A stretch of 64,000 nt of DNA from Ancylobacter rudongensis (GTDB taxonomy: Bacteria; Pseudomonadota; Alphaproteobacteria; Rhizobiales; Xanthobacteraceae), in the NCBI RefSeq assembly GCF_900100155.1, contig NZ_FMTP01000008.1, positions 62,001-126,000 of the forward strand, read 5' to 3'. Below, piece by piece: positions 17,068 to 26,504 of the stretch. The notes beneath the pieces were generated by a model that searched no databases, was not told where the DNA came from, and saw only the letters and a program-made list of their open reading frames with translations. Numbering within the stretch: position 1 is the first letter of the stretch; every line of letters begins with the position of its first letter. A program made the translations under genes and the position numbers.

Positions 17068-18222
17068 TCAGGCGCTGATCTCGTCCACCAGCCGCGCCAG
17101 CATCACCTCGCAGCGGGCAAGCTGGTCGCGGCTGACATATTCGTCCGGCTTGTGGGCGTCGCGAATATCGCCCGGCCCGCACACCACGGTGGGAATGCCG
17201 AGCTTTTCCCGGAACAGGCCGCCCTCGGTGCCGAAGGCGATCTTGCGCAGCGGACCCGGGCCGGTGAGCCGGCGCACCAATGCCACCACCTCGGCCTCCG
17301 GCGGGGTCTCCAGCCCGGGATAGGCGTTGACGATGTCGATGCTCACCCCCGTGCCGGCAAAGCGCGCCTGTGCCGTCCGCGTCAGTTCCGCCGCCTTGTC
17401 GAACAGCCGGTCCATCAGAGAAGCGGGATCGTCGCCGGGCAGGTTGCGGATCTCCATGTCGAGCGTGCAGGCATTCGGCACGATGTTGAGCGCGGTGCCG
17501 CCCTGGATGGTGCCGACATGGACGGTGGTGAAAGGCACGGCATAGGCGTCGTCGCGCGGGCCGGCGGCGAGCTCGTCCTGCATCGTCCGTATCTCGCCCA
17601 CCATGTCGGCGGCGAGGTGGATGGCGTTCAGCCCTTCCGGCGCGTGGCTGGAATGGCATTCGCGCCCCTGGCAGGTGACACGCGCCGCCAGCTTGCCCTT
17701 ATGCGCGACCACGGTCTCCAGCATCGTCGGCTCGCCGATGATGCACAGCGCCGGCAGGTCGTCGGCGCCCATGAGGCGCTCGATCAGCCCGCGTACGCCA
17801 ACGCAGCCGATCTCCTCGTCATAGCTGAACGCCAGGTGCAGCGGCCGAGTGAGCCGGCGTGTCGCTGCCGCCTCCGCCGCCGCCAGCACGCAGGCGAGAA
17901 AGCCCTTCATGTCGCAGCTGCCGCGCCCGAGCAGATGATCGCCGCGCGCGGTGAGGCGGAACGGGTCGCTGGTCCAGGCCTGCCCCTCCACCGGCACGAC
18001 GTCGGTATGGCCGGACAGCAGCACCCCGCCACCACCGGGCGGGCCGAGCACGGCATGGAGATTGGCCTTGGTGCCGGCCGCGTTGTGCACCAGCGTCAGC
18101 CGGGCGCCGAGCGGGGCCAGCAGATCGCGGACATAGTCGATAAGCGCGAGGTTGGAGTCGCGGCTGACGGTGGGAAAGGCGATCAGCCGTTCTAGGATTT
18201 CGATCGGGCGGGAGGTGGGCAT
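17068..18222 (-). CDS. argE: Acetylornithine deacetylase-type M20 peptidase (ArgE family)
   Basis: 384 residues. Zinc ligands of the M20 fold are in SGHTDVVPVEGQAW, GRGSCDMKGFLACVL, SYDEEIGCVG and the ArgE-type C-terminal FGTEGGLFREKLGIPTVVCGPG. The dimerisation domain contains CHSSHAPEGLNAI. It would hydrolyse N2-acetyl-L-ornithine or a similar N-acyl amino acid in the cytosol. ATG 18222 is chosen over longer frames because homology begins there. A second M20 enzyme is divergently encoded next door. Confidence 0.88.
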   Translation of the reverse strand: MPTSRPIEILERLIAFPTVSRDSNLALIDYVRDLLAPLGARLTLVHNAAGTKANLHAVLGPPGGGGVLLSGHTDVVPVEGQAWTSDPFRLTARGDHLLGRGSCDMKGFLACVLAAAEAAATRRLTRPLHLAFSYDEEIGCVGVRGLIERLMGADDLPALCIIGEPTMLETVVAHKGKLAARVTCQGRECHSSHAPEGLNAIHLAADMVGEIRTMQDELAAGPRDDAYAVPFTTVHVGTIQGGTALNIVPNACTLDMEIRNLPGDDPASLMDRLFDKAAELTRTAQARFAGTGVSIDIVNAYPGLETPPEAEVVALVRRLTGPGPLRKIAFGTEGGLFREKLGIPTVVCGPGDIRDAHKPDEYVSRDQLARCEVMLARLVDEISA

Positions 18223-18440
18223 AGCGGGCCGGCTGGTCTGGTGGCAGGGCGGGCAGAATGACGGCCAGCGGGCCGGCGGCAAACCATTAAATTGGCATGG
18301 TCTCGATCGGAAAAGCTGAGGCCGGCGGTACAACCGTCGCGAAAACGGGCACGCAAAAATTCTAGTCACCGCTGCTTGGTGGAGCGACGCCGCGCCCCTA
18401 ACATGCGCCGCCCAGGAGGGGCCTGACGGAGAGCGAGCGG

Positions 18441-19691
18441 ATGAACCAGCAGACCGGCAATATGCGCGTCGATGGCGGGCGGCTATGGGGCAGCCTGATG
18501 GCGATGGCTGAGATCGGTCCCGGCCTTGCCGGCGGCAACAACCGGCAGGCGCTGACCGATGCCGACCGCGAGGGGCGCCTGCTGTTCCAGCGCTGGTGCG
18601 AGGAGGCCGGAATGGTGGTCGGCGTCGATGCCATGGGCTCGATGTTCGCCCGCCGCGAGGGGACCGAGGCCGACGCGCTGCCGATCCTGATCGGCTCGCA
18701 TCTCGACACCCAGCCCACGGGTGGCAAATATGACGGCGTGCTCGGCGTGCTGGCGGCGCTGGAAGTGGTGCGCACCTTGAACGATCTCGGCATCCGCACC
18801 CGCCGGCCGGTCGAGGTAGTGAACTGGACCAATGAGGAAGGCTCGCGCTTTCCCCCCGCCATGATCGCCTCCGGCGTCTATGCCGGTGTCCACACGCTGG
18901 ACTGGGCCTATGACCGCACCGACGCCGCCGGCCTGCGCTTCGGCGACGAATTGGAGCGGATCGGCTTCAAGGGCGCGGAGCCGGTGGGCCAGCGCAAGGG
19001 CCACGCCTATTTCGAGCTGCATATCGAGCAGGGGCCGATCCTCGAAGAGGAAGGGGTCGATATCGGCATCGTCACCCATGGCCAGGGGCTGCGCTGGGTC
19101 GAGGTGACGCTGACCGGGCGCGCGGCCCATACCGGCACCACGCCGATGGACCGGCGGCTCAATGCCAGCCTCGGCGCCGCCCGCATCATCGACCGCATCG
19201 AGACCATCACCCGCGCCCACGGGCCCAACGCAGTGGGGGCGGTGGGGCAGCTGGTCTTCGCGCCGAACTCGCGCAACATCCTGCCCGGCACGGTGGTGTT
19301 CACCGCCGATCTGCGCCATCCCGATCTGGTGGCGCTCAACTCTATGGCGGAACAGGTGAAGCAGGCGGCGCGCGAGGTGGCGGCCGATCTCGGCATCGGC
19401 GTCGCGATCGAGGAAGTGGGCGCCTTCGACCCCACCGCCTTTGACGAGGATTTGCTGGCGGGCCTGCGCGGGGCGGCGGAGCGGTTGGGCTATTCGCACC
19501 GCGACATGGTGTCGGGCGCCGGCCACGATGCGTGCTGGGTGGCGAAGACCATGCCCTCGGCGATGATCTTCTGCCCCTGCGTCGACGGGCTCAGCCACAA
19601 CGAGGCGGAGGAGATCACCCCGGAATGGGCCGGCGCCGGCACCGATGTGCTGCTGCAGGCCGTGCTGCAGGCGGCCGAGGTGGTGGAGTAG
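18441..19691 (+). CDS. Zn-dependent hydantoinase/carbamoylase-family amidase (M20)
   Basis: 416 residues. Motifs of N-carbamoyl-L-amino acid hydrolase/allantoate amidohydrolase/beta-ureidopropionase are present: LIGSHLDTQPTGGKYDGVLG, NWTNEEGSRFPPAMIASGVYAG, ELHIEQGPILEEEG, GRAAHTGTTPMDRR, and SGAGHDACWVAKTMPSAMIF ending CVDGLSHNEAE. These supply the two-metal site and substrate arginine. Substrate cannot be separated among carbamoyl-amino acids, allantoate and ureidopropionate. The ATG follows GAGAGCGAGCGG. It is divergent from the argE-type gene, with a 218-base shared promoter region. Confidence 0.88.
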   Translation: MNQQTGNMRVDGGRLWGSLMAMAEIGPGLAGGNNRQALTDADREGRLLFQRWCEEAGMVVGVDAMGSMFARREGTEADALPILIGSHLDTQPTGGKYDGVLGVLAALEVVRTLNDLGIRTRRPVEVVNWTNEEGSRFPPAMIASGVYAGVHTLDWAYDRTDAAGLRFGDELERIGFKGAEPVGQRKGHAYFELHIEQGPILEEEGVDIGIVTHGQGLRWVEVTLTGRAAHTGTTPMDRRLNASLGAARIIDRIETITRAHGPNAVGAVGQLVFAPNSRNILPGTVVFTADLRHPDLVALNSMAEQVKQAAREVAADLGIGVAIEEVGAFDPTAFDEDLLAGLRGAAERLGYSHRDMVSGAGHDACWVAKTMPSAMIFCPCVDGLSHNEAEEITPEWAGAGTDVLLQAVLQAAEVVE

Positions 19692-19739
19692 GGGCTCGAC
19701 CAGAGAACGATGAGGCCGATCGGCCCGGAAGCTTAAGTG

Positions 19740-20087
19740 TTACGGACACCCCCAGTATAATTTATATTGGGGGTGATCTCGAAAATATGCTTCGAAATCA
19801 ACGCCTTTAATTCCGATGACATGCGCTTCTCGTTCACCGAGAGAGTCCATGTAATCGTGTATAAGGATAAACTGACAGTCAACCAGGCTTCCATCTAGGA
19901 GATGTACGGAACATTTATCAGAATCATATTCCTGGTTCCCTTCACCATCCACGATGCTCGCGTGACGTTTTGGGTCGTATGAGTCTCCTGGAATAAATTC
20001 ACCCAAGGCGACCCCCATTGGGGGATCGAGTTTGTTCAGGTCACAGCGGCCGATGATCGTACCTGCATAAACGATATCCACCAGCAT
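19740..20087 (-). CDS. Hypothetical protein encoded by a low-GC gene
   Basis: 115 residues, acidic and soluble, with no motif I recognise: LVDIVYAGTIIGRCDLNKLDPPMGVALGEFIPGDSYD near the start and a C-terminal DFEAYFRDHPQYKLYWGCP. AGGAAAACC precedes the ATG, supporting a real gene. Its base composition is clearly less GC-rich than every neighbour, with rare codons such as TTA and ATA, so recent acquisition is likely. Size and isolation would fit a small immunity or phage-defence factor, but nothing proves that. Confidence 0.65.
   Translation of the reverse strand: MLVDIVYAGTIIGRCDLNKLDPPMGVALGEFIPGDSYDPKRHASIVDGEGNQEYDSDKCSVHLLDGSLVDCQFILIHDYMDSLGEREAHVIGIKGVDFEAYFRDHPQYKLYWGCP
19747..19775. 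terminator. Inverted repeat inside the 3' end of the low-GC gene, between convergent genes
   Basis: CACCCCCA and TGGGGGTG flank an AT-rich pairing core to make about 13 bp of stem with one G-T pair and a three-base loop. It lies within the last codons of the low-GC gene and downstream of the convergent amidase gene. There is no T-run, so a terminator role is uncertain; it may simply block read-through from both sides. Confidence 0.4.
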
Positions 20088-20243
20088 GGTCGGTTTTCCT
20101 GGACAGATTCGCTATCTCTGCCGGCCTCTAGCCCGGCGAACGCCAACAAGCTGAGTGCGCTGAAGCCCATTGCCCTGGACGTTTACGATCCTGCGGACCC
20201 CTCCGACCTCGGCGGCGGATTCCACTCGCCCGCCTCCGCCCCG

Positions 20244-20966
20244 CTATCCCTTGCGCCAGAGCGCGGCGCCGCCGGTCAGGCCGGCATCGTTGGAGGCCAG
20301 GCTGACATTGGCCGGCAGCTCGATCTCGACATGCTTGGCATTGCCGCCGCCGAGATAGAGATGGTCGTAGTGCAGCAGCACATAGACCAGCTCGATCACC
20401 CGCTTCACATGGTGGTTCCAGTGCTTCTTGCCGTGCGCCTCATAGGCGGCGACGCCGAGATATTCGTCATAGGTCAGGTTGTCGTGCACCGGATGGTGCG
20501 CCAGCTCCATATGCGGCATCAGCTCGCCGTCGCGGAACAGCGCCGTGCCGCAGCCGGTGCCGAGCGTCATCACCATTTCCAGCCCCTTGCCGGAGACGAT
20601 GCCATAGCCCTGCATCTCGGCATCGTTGATCAGCCGGGCGGGGGCCTTGAGGCGCGCCGCCATCGCGTCGGCCAGCGCGAAGCCGGCCCAGAGCTCGGTG
20701 CCGAGATTGGGCGCGGTCAGCACCTTGCCCTCGCGCACCACGCCGGGGAAGCCGATGGCGATGCGGTCGAAAGCCGGGTGCTTGGCCGCCATTCCGGCAT
20801 AGGCGTCGAGCAGCGCCTCCGGATGGCAGGGATGGGGCGTGTCCACCCGCTCGCGCTCGGAGATCATGGTGCCATGATCGTCGATGACGGCGCATTTCAG
20901 CCCGGTGCCGCCGATATCGACCGCGAGAATGCCCGCCGCGCCGCCGGCGGCCGTCGTGTCTGTCAT
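20244..20966 (-). CDS. ROK-family glucokinase, polyphosphate glucokinase-like
   Basis: About 240 residues. The phosphate-binding ILAVDIGGTGLKCAVID, the ROK segment IAIGFPGVVREGKVLTAPNLG and the second glycine-rich loop MVMTLGTGCGTALFRDGE are clear, and the size and LxLGGGNAKHVE end fit polyphosphate/ATP glucokinases. ATG 20966 lies at good distance from GAGAGG; ATG 20975 is directly against it. It follows the glucoamylase gene by 13 bases in the same operon, so the kinase would trap the glucose released from starch-like glucan as glucose 6-phosphate. Confidence 0.85.
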   Translation of the reverse strand: MTDTTAAGGAAGILAVDIGGTGLKCAVIDDHGTMISERERVDTPHPCHPEALLDAYAGMAAKHPAFDRIAIGFPGVVREGKVLTAPNLGTELWAGFALADAMAARLKAPARLINDAEMQGYGIVSGKGLEMVMTLGTGCGTALFRDGELMPHMELAHHPVHDNLTYDEYLGVAAYEAHGKKHWNHHVKRVIELVYVLLHYDHLYLGGGNAKHVEIELPANVSLASNDAGLTGGAALWRKG

Positions 20967-20979
20967 AGGGTTCATCCTC

Positions 20980-23478
20980 TCACTTCGACGCCTGCGCCGG
21001 CTCGGCCACCCGCCGGCTCACCTCATGGTCGTCCTCATCCGCACTGGCATGGAACAGCGCGCCATCGCCATCGACGGTGACGACGAAATCCTCGCCCTCC
21101 CACGTCCCGGACTCGGTCCAGAAGAAGGTGAACCGAAGGTGCCGGCCATGCTGTTTGACGGTGGTCGGAAGGTCGGCGATGTGAAAGCCGAAGCCGGTGG
21201 GCCGCGTCGGCGTGTCCTGCGTCGTGGTCCAGCCGTCGAGCGACCAGTGGATGACCGCCGGCGCCGGCAGCTCCACCCGCAGGGCGAGGCCGGCGGGCAC
21301 CGAGCGGAGCTTCTGGTTGAAGTGCCAGAGCCGGCGCGGCGAGGTCACCTTGTCGACGAGATAGCGCTGCACGGTCTGCGGCGGCGTGTCGAACACCTTG
21401 CCGTCGCGCAGCGAGCGCATCAGCTTGATATGCTCGGAATGGGCCCAGACCAGCGGCATCGCGCTGCCCGAGGGGCGGCCCTTGAACAGTTCGCGGGCGG
21501 GAATGTCGTCCTGGTCCCACACCTGCTCGGGCAGCAGTCCGCCGGGGCCGGCGCAATCCTCCAGCGTGACCAGGAGCTGGCCGGCGCGCACCAGATTGCC
21601 GGCGGCGATCTCGTAATGGGCGCGCTCGCCGGTGAGCAGCGGCCAGGCCCGGCCGACGCCGGTGCCGTCGAAGGGCGAGCCATCCTCATGCTCGCCATAG
21701 CCGTCGCCATTGTAGCGGTACCAGACCGGGCCCTGCGGCAGCTCCACCTTCAGGATGGCGTCGATCGCCTTGATGGTGGCGAGGATGCGCGGGTCGTCCG
21801 CCGCGCGCAGCCCGAAGCGCACCAGCGCCAGTGCGTCCGGCGAGATCAGCTGCGCCGCCGGCCGGTCGCTGTCGCCCGGCGGACGGTTCTTCACCGGCAC
21901 GAAGCCGTCGAGCGGGGACGCGGCGTCGGCGGTTTCCGGCGGGGCCACGCGCACATAATAGCCCTCGACCCCGAGCTTGTCCGCGAGGTCGGTGCCGGTG
22001 GCGAAGGTCCAGTGCTCGATCGAGTCGTTCCAGGCGTCGGCCTTCTCGCGCAGATACTGCGCCTCGTCCTTGCGGCCGAACAGCTCCATCATCTCGGCGG
22101 CGGCCAGAAGGGCGGAGATTTCCGCCGCCAGGGTGAAGGGCGAATAGCCGGCATCCTCCTCCCAGCGGTCCTGGCCGGTGACGGGGCCGTTGAGGACGAT
22201 GAATCGCGCGGCGCGCTCGATCATGTCCATGTAGCCGTCGAGCTCGCCGCGGGCGAAATGGCCGCCGCGGCGGATCATGTCGGCAAGCAGGATGGGAAAG
22301 GCGCACTCGTCCATCTGCACGCCGCCCCAATAGGGAACGCCGTCGAGCCAGACATTCTGCGACCAGTGGCCGTCAGTCTCCTGAATGCTGCGCAGATAGC
22401 CGAGCACCGCCTTGGCCTCGTCGGTGGCGCCCGCCGCCAGCAGGCCGCCGGCGTTCTCGACCAGATCGCGCGGCCAGACGAGGTGATAGCCGCCCAGATC
22501 CTCGTCGCCCTTGTTGAAGCCCCAGGGAATGGAGAGGCTGGCGATGATGGCGCCCGGCACGGAACTCGGCTGGTGAGTGGCCAGCACAATGGTGCTGGCG
22601 CGGTAGGAATTGATGTTGGAGCGGTTCTGCGGATGGTCGAGCGGCAGCAGTGTGCCCTGCCAGGCGCGCCAGCCCTGCACATAGGTGCGGCGCAGCTCCT
22701 CAAAGCCTTCCTGCAGGCTGGAAACGGTGCGGAACCCCGCCTCCTCCGGCCGGGCGCCGAAGCCGAGCGCGACCAGCATCTCGCCATTGCTGGCGGCAAG
22801 GTCGATCTCGGCGCTGAGCGCCACATTGCCGGATTCGGCACGCTGGTAGCGCTCGTCCAGCTCACCGGAGCGGGCGAGCTGCTGCCAGCCATCGGAGGTG
22901 CCGACATAGCCCACCGAGCGGGCCTTCCACGGTACCGAGCAGGCGAGCGCCAGCGACTGGCCATGCCGGCCGGAGGCGAACAGCATCGGCGTGCCCTTGT
23001 AGTCGCCGACCCAGCCGGTGTTGTCGGCGCCGGCATTGATGAGATGCGGCGCCAGCAGAGCGAACAGGCGGTAGTCGGAGATATCGCCGATCAGCGCCTC
23101 GAAGGTGATCTTTTGAATCAGCACTTCCCGGCGTGGATCGGTGAGGATCTGCTTCTGGATGCGCCAGCGCCCGTCATTGGCGGTGTTGAGCAGGTGGTAG
23201 GCCGGCACGCCATGCTCCAGCACGCCGACCTCGTGCTCGGCGTCGCGCTTCTCCTCGGCGAAATAGCCGTCCGGGCCGGTGACGAGGAAGCCGAAATCGC
23301 GGGTGCAGGCGGTGTCGACGCGGGGGTAGTAGATCTCGTTGAGGATGCCGTGACTCAGTGTGAACCACAGCCGGCTCGCCGCCGTGCGGGCGGTGCCAAC
23401 GCCGACCTTGGCGCTCGATGTCCAGCGCGCCGGTCCGCCGGGGCCGCCGGGCGGTGTGAGATCTCCATCGGTGCTCAT
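20980..23478 (-). CDS. Glucan 1,4-alpha-glucosidase (GH15 glucoamylase)
   Basis: 832 residues. The N-terminal supersandwich domain carries FTLSHGILNEIYYPRVDTACTRDFGFLVT; the (alpha/alpha)6 barrel has GYHLVWPRDLVENAGGLLAAG, WSQNVWLDGVPYWGGVQMDE and the later RAWPLLTGERAHYEIAAG with the catalytic glutamate region EQVWDQDD. It releases glucose from the non-reducing ends of alpha-glucans. No signal peptide is visible, so it is probably cytosolic and acts on glycogen or imported maltodextrin. ATG 23478 has GGGGAAAG upstream; an in-frame GTG lies 12 bases earlier. Confidence 0.9.
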   Translation of the reverse strand: MSTDGDLTPPGGPGGPARWTSSAKVGVGTARTAASRLWFTLSHGILNEIYYPRVDTACTRDFGFLVTGPDGYFAEEKRDAEHEVGVLEHGVPAYHLLNTANDGRWRIQKQILTDPRREVLIQKITFEALIGDISDYRLFALLAPHLINAGADNTGWVGDYKGTPMLFASGRHGQSLALACSVPWKARSVGYVGTSDGWQQLARSGELDERYQRAESGNVALSAEIDLAASNGEMLVALGFGARPEEAGFRTVSSLQEGFEELRRTYVQGWRAWQGTLLPLDHPQNRSNINSYRASTIVLATHQPSSVPGAIIASLSIPWGFNKGDEDLGGYHLVWPRDLVENAGGLLAAGATDEAKAVLGYLRSIQETDGHWSQNVWLDGVPYWGGVQMDECAFPILLADMIRRGGHFARGELDGYMDMIERAARFIVLNGPVTGQDRWEEDAGYSPFTLAAEISALLAAAEMMELFGRKDEAQYLREKADAWNDSIEHWTFATGTDLADKLGVEGYYVRVAPPETADAASPLDGFVPVKNRPPGDSDRPAAQLISPDALALVRFGLRAADDPRILATIKAIDAILKVELPQGPVWYRYNGDGYGEHEDGSPFDGTGVGRAWPLLTGERAHYEIAAGNLVRAGQLLVTLEDCAGPGGLLPEQVWDQDDIPARELFKGRPSGSAMPLVWAHSEHIKLMRSLRDGKVFDTPPQTVQRYLVDKVTSPRRLWHFNQKLRSVPAGLALRVELPAPAVIHWSLDGWTTTQDTPTRPTGFGFHIADLPTTVKQHGRHLRFTFFWTESGTWEGEDFVVTVDGDGALFHASADEDDHEVSRRVAEPAQASK

Positions 23479-23495
23479 CGCTTTCCCCACTCACG

Positions 23496-23513
23496 CGCCC
23501 ATTGCAATGGGCG
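23496..23513. promoter_or_regulatory. 18-bp perfect palindrome upstream of the glucoamylase gene
   Basis: CGCCCATTGCAATGGGCG is its own reverse complement and lies 18-35 bases before the glucoamylase ATG (minus strand). A perfect two-fold site in this position fits a repressor operator controlling the glucoamylase-glucokinase unit. As RNA it could also fold back, but there is no T-run and little loop. Confidence 0.5.
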
Positions 23514-23635
23514 ATCCTTGCCTTGGCGGGCCGGGCCAGCCCGGCGCGCGCGCCTCCCGTGCCCCACCGAGGAACCTGCGAGAGATTTCCGATGGGGTCA
23601 ATCGCCATCGCTCCCGGGGAGAAGGCGGGCGGAAG

Positions 23636-26449
23636 CTAGAAGCTGACCCGCACGCTGGCCTCAACGCCATTGTCGCGCAGCCCGTCGCCGAACTGGCCGG
23701 TGTACTGCACGCCCAGATGCAGCCTGTCGCCAGCGTGGGCGACCAGCCCCGCCTCCAGCAGCGCCGTGTCCCGCGCCAGCGGCGCGCCCGTGGTGGTGAA
23801 GGCCGGCCCGCCGGCGAAGCGGACTGCGAGCGCGGGCAGCGTGTCGCCCCAGCCGTGCTGCCAGCCGGCGGAGGCGTCGAGGCGCAGGCCAAGCGTCGCC
23901 CGCTCCACCAGCGGCATGGAAAGCCGCGCGCCGAGCGTGCCGAAGCCGGCGCTGGTGTCGAGCCCCGAGACGGCCAGCGCGGCGCTACCGCCGGCCTCGC
24001 GGAAGCCATCGCCCTCCAGCGCGACATAAGCGAGGCTGGCGAAGGGCTCCAGCGTCGCACCCGGAAGTGCGAGGGCGTAGCCGAGCTCGCCGAAGAGCTG
24101 GCCGGTGCCGGCGCTCATGTCGGTGGTGAGGCTCTCGGCCAGGCCCGGCAGAGCGAGGCTGCGGTGGGCGGAAATCTCGCTCCAGCCATAGGCGCCGCCG
24201 AGCCGCAGCGCCAGCGGGCCCCAGCTGCGCCCGCCATAGAGACCGAGCGTGTAGGTATCGATGCCGTAGGACGCGGCGAGCGCACCGGCCCCGATGGAGC
24301 TGTGGCTGTAGCCGCCGAACGCACCGATCCGCCAGACATCGAGAAACAGCCGGTCGAGACCGGCATGGAAGCCGCCAATGTCGCGCGACAGGCCGGCGCT
24401 GGCCGGGGTGGCGGCGACATCGCCGAAGGCGCCGAAGCCCTGCAGCCAGAGGTCCGTGCCCGTGCCGGGCGTGGGTTCGACAAGGCGGGTGCCGTCATCG
24501 GCGAAGCTCGCCACCTGCATCCCCGGCGCGCCGGCCCCACCGGCAGCCGCCCGCAGCCGGTCCAGCGCCGCCTGGCGGGTGAAGCGGCTGTCCTGCAGCA
24601 GAACGGTTTGAAGCGAGGCGTAGCCCTGGCCGGAGAGCCGGTCGAAGGCGCCGCGCGCGGCGGTGAGGCTCGGCAGCCAGGCGGCGGAGGCGACCAGCGG
24701 ACTTTCCGGGTCCATCCGATCGAGCGCCGCGCCGACGGCACGCTGGTTGGCGGTGAGGCCGGCGGAGGCGAAGGCGCGCGACTTATCGACCCGGAGCGCG
24801 ACGTCGCTTTCACCTGTGACCGCCGTGACCGAGGCAAAGACGGAGGACGGCCCCGCAAGCGCGGCGAAGGCGCCCGCGATCCCCTCGCCCGCTGTCAGCA
24901 CCGAGTAGCTGCCGAAGGGGGCGGGATCGAACAGGCCATAGGCGAGCGTGCCGCCGATCTCGGCGGTGCCGCTCACCGCCAGAAGGTCGGCGCCCGCTGC
25001 CCCGAGCCGCACATTCAGCCGCGCCGCGTCGGTCGCCGCATAATCGCCGGCGAGCGTGAGCGTGCCGAGCGCGCCGGCCGCGCCCGGGGCGAGCGTGCCG
25101 CCGGCATGGACATAGCCCCAGGCCGCCTGGAGGGTTCCGGTGCCGGAGACAACGCCGCCAAACTGCAGCAGGCGGCCAGTGTCCAGCGCGCCGCCAATGG
25201 CGAGGCTTCCGCCGGCCAGCGCGGTGTCGAGCAGCACCTCCAGCCGGGTGGCGGCGGCGATGTCCAGTTGGGCGTCCTCATGGGACAGGGTGAGCCGGTC
25301 GATGGTCGGCGAGAGGTCGAGGCGGACCTGCGCGGCATTAGCGAGCGTCACCTCATAATAGCGGCCGAGCGTTCCATAGCCGGCGAAGTCGCCATCCGCA
25401 TTGTCCGGCGTCTCGTGGCGGCCGAGCGTGTCGGTCCAGCGCGCCGCCTCGCTCCAGGCGAAGGCACCGGCGGCGGCGGTGGTGGTGCGCAGCGGGTTGG
25501 CGGCGGCGAGCCAGTCCGCATGGTCGGCGACGGCGCCGTAGGTGGCGAAGTTTCCATAGGTGTAGATGTACTGATCGGGATTGTCGGGGTCGGGGATTCC
25601 GCCTGTTGACGTGACGCCGATCTGGATCAGCCCGCCATCCGGCCCGACCATGAACAGCGGTCCGCCGCTGTCGCCCGGCGCGGTGAGGCCCTCCCAGGCC
25701 GGCACCGGAGCGTCGAGATTGAAGTAGTTCGGATCGTCCGGGTTCAGCGGGTCGCGAAACTGGAGATTGAGGAGATAGCCGCCATCCGGCAGCGTCTCGA
25801 TTTGCCCGAGCGTGTTGGTGACGGCGCGGCGGCGGTCGTCATAGCCGAGATTGTTCTGGGTGCCGGTGCCGATCTCACCGTAGCCGGCCACCCACACCAC
25901 ATCGCCGACAGCGGGCAGCTGAGCGGGCGAGGTGGCGAGCGTCACCGGCGCGATCTCGGTCACCGGCCGGGCCAGCGAGATCAGCGCGACGTCATTATAG
26001 GGATAGCCGGCGGGAGCATAGGCCGGATTGACCGCGACGCCCGTGATCGCGCGGTCATTGGCGGTCGGCTGCGTCGAGTCGGGGGAAAAGCGGACCTCCA
26101 CCTCGTTGAACCAGCTGAGCACCACGCCGGTCTCTTCGCTCAGCGCGCAATGGGCGGCGGTGAGCACGGTGCGGGAATTGATCAGCGTGCCGGAACAATG
26201 CGAGAGGCCGTCAATCGAGACCGCGACGACATTGGAAAACTGGTTTTCGCTGTCGTACCAGTTCTGCACCCCTCCGACGGCCTCGGCATCCACATCGTTG
26301 AGATAGATCGCACCCGCCGGCGCGGCGGCGAGCGAGGCACAGCCCAAGGTGAGAAGAGCCGCAAGGCGCCTCCCGGTCCGTCCCGTCCGGCCACCAGCGC
26401 GCCGCCGGAAGTGGGTTTTCGCCGCCGATCGCCCGCCTTTTGTCCCCAC
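23636..26449 (-). CDS. Trypsin-like serine protease autotransporter
   Basis: 937 residues. A basic N-terminus and hydrophobic stretch end in AAPAGA (signal peptide of about 48 residues). An S1 protease domain follows with the triad: His in LTAAHCALS, Asp in YNDVALISLARP and Ser in PGDSGGPLFMVG. A glycine/alanine-rich beta-helix passenger spans roughly 340-650 (GSLAIGGALDTGRLLQFGGVVSGTGTL). The last 270 residues form an autotransporter beta-barrel ending NGVEASVRVSF, with the required terminal Phe. The protease is expected to be displayed on, or released from, the outer membrane. Start (GTG 26449) is the longest plausible one. Confidence 0.9.
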   Translation of the reverse strand: MGTKGGRSAAKTHFRRRAGGRTGRTGRRLAALLTLGCASLAAAPAGAIYLNDVDAEAVGGVQNWYDSENQFSNVVAVSIDGLSHCSGTLINSRTVLTAAHCALSEETGVVLSWFNEVEVRFSPDSTQPTANDRAITGVAVNPAYAPAGYPYNDVALISLARPVTEIAPVTLATSPAQLPAVGDVVWVAGYGEIGTGTQNNLGYDDRRRAVTNTLGQIETLPDGGYLLNLQFRDPLNPDDPNYFNLDAPVPAWEGLTAPGDSGGPLFMVGPDGGLIQIGVTSTGGIPDPDNPDQYIYTYGNFATYGAVADHADWLAAANPLRTTTAAAGAFAWSEAARWTDTLGRHETPDNADGDFAGYGTLGRYYEVTLANAAQVRLDLSPTIDRLTLSHEDAQLDIAAATRLEVLLDTALAGGSLAIGGALDTGRLLQFGGVVSGTGTLQAAWGYVHAGGTLAPGAAGALGTLTLAGDYAATDAARLNVRLGAAGADLLAVSGTAEIGGTLAYGLFDPAPFGSYSVLTAGEGIAGAFAALAGPSSVFASVTAVTGESDVALRVDKSRAFASAGLTANQRAVGAALDRMDPESPLVASAAWLPSLTAARGAFDRLSGQGYASLQTVLLQDSRFTRQAALDRLRAAAGGAGAPGMQVASFADDGTRLVEPTPGTGTDLWLQGFGAFGDVAATPASAGLSRDIGGFHAGLDRLFLDVWRIGAFGGYSHSSIGAGALAASYGIDTYTLGLYGGRSWGPLALRLGGAYGWSEISAHRSLALPGLAESLTTDMSAGTGQLFGELGYALALPGATLEPFASLAYVALEGDGFREAGGSAALAVSGLDTSAGFGTLGARLSMPLVERATLGLRLDASAGWQHGWGDTLPALAVRFAGGPAFTTTGAPLARDTALLEAGLVAHAGDRLHLGVQYTGQFGDGLRDNGVEASVRVSF

Positions 26450-26504
26450 GCCGCCTTCCCTCGCCGCGACACCTTCCGCAGCGATAGCCCGAATTCCGCC
26501 GCGC

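Noticed and set aside
19747-19775. Possible transposon end or attachment site at the low-GC gene
   Set aside because: Only one inverted repeat is seen, it lies within the coding sequence, and no direct repeat, integrase or matching second end was found.
20884-25609. Plus-strand open frames of 920 and 749 codons opposite the glucoamylase and autotransporter genes
   Set aside because: They have the same antisense composition bias and lack domains; the minus strand has unambiguous GH15, protease and beta-barrel motifs.
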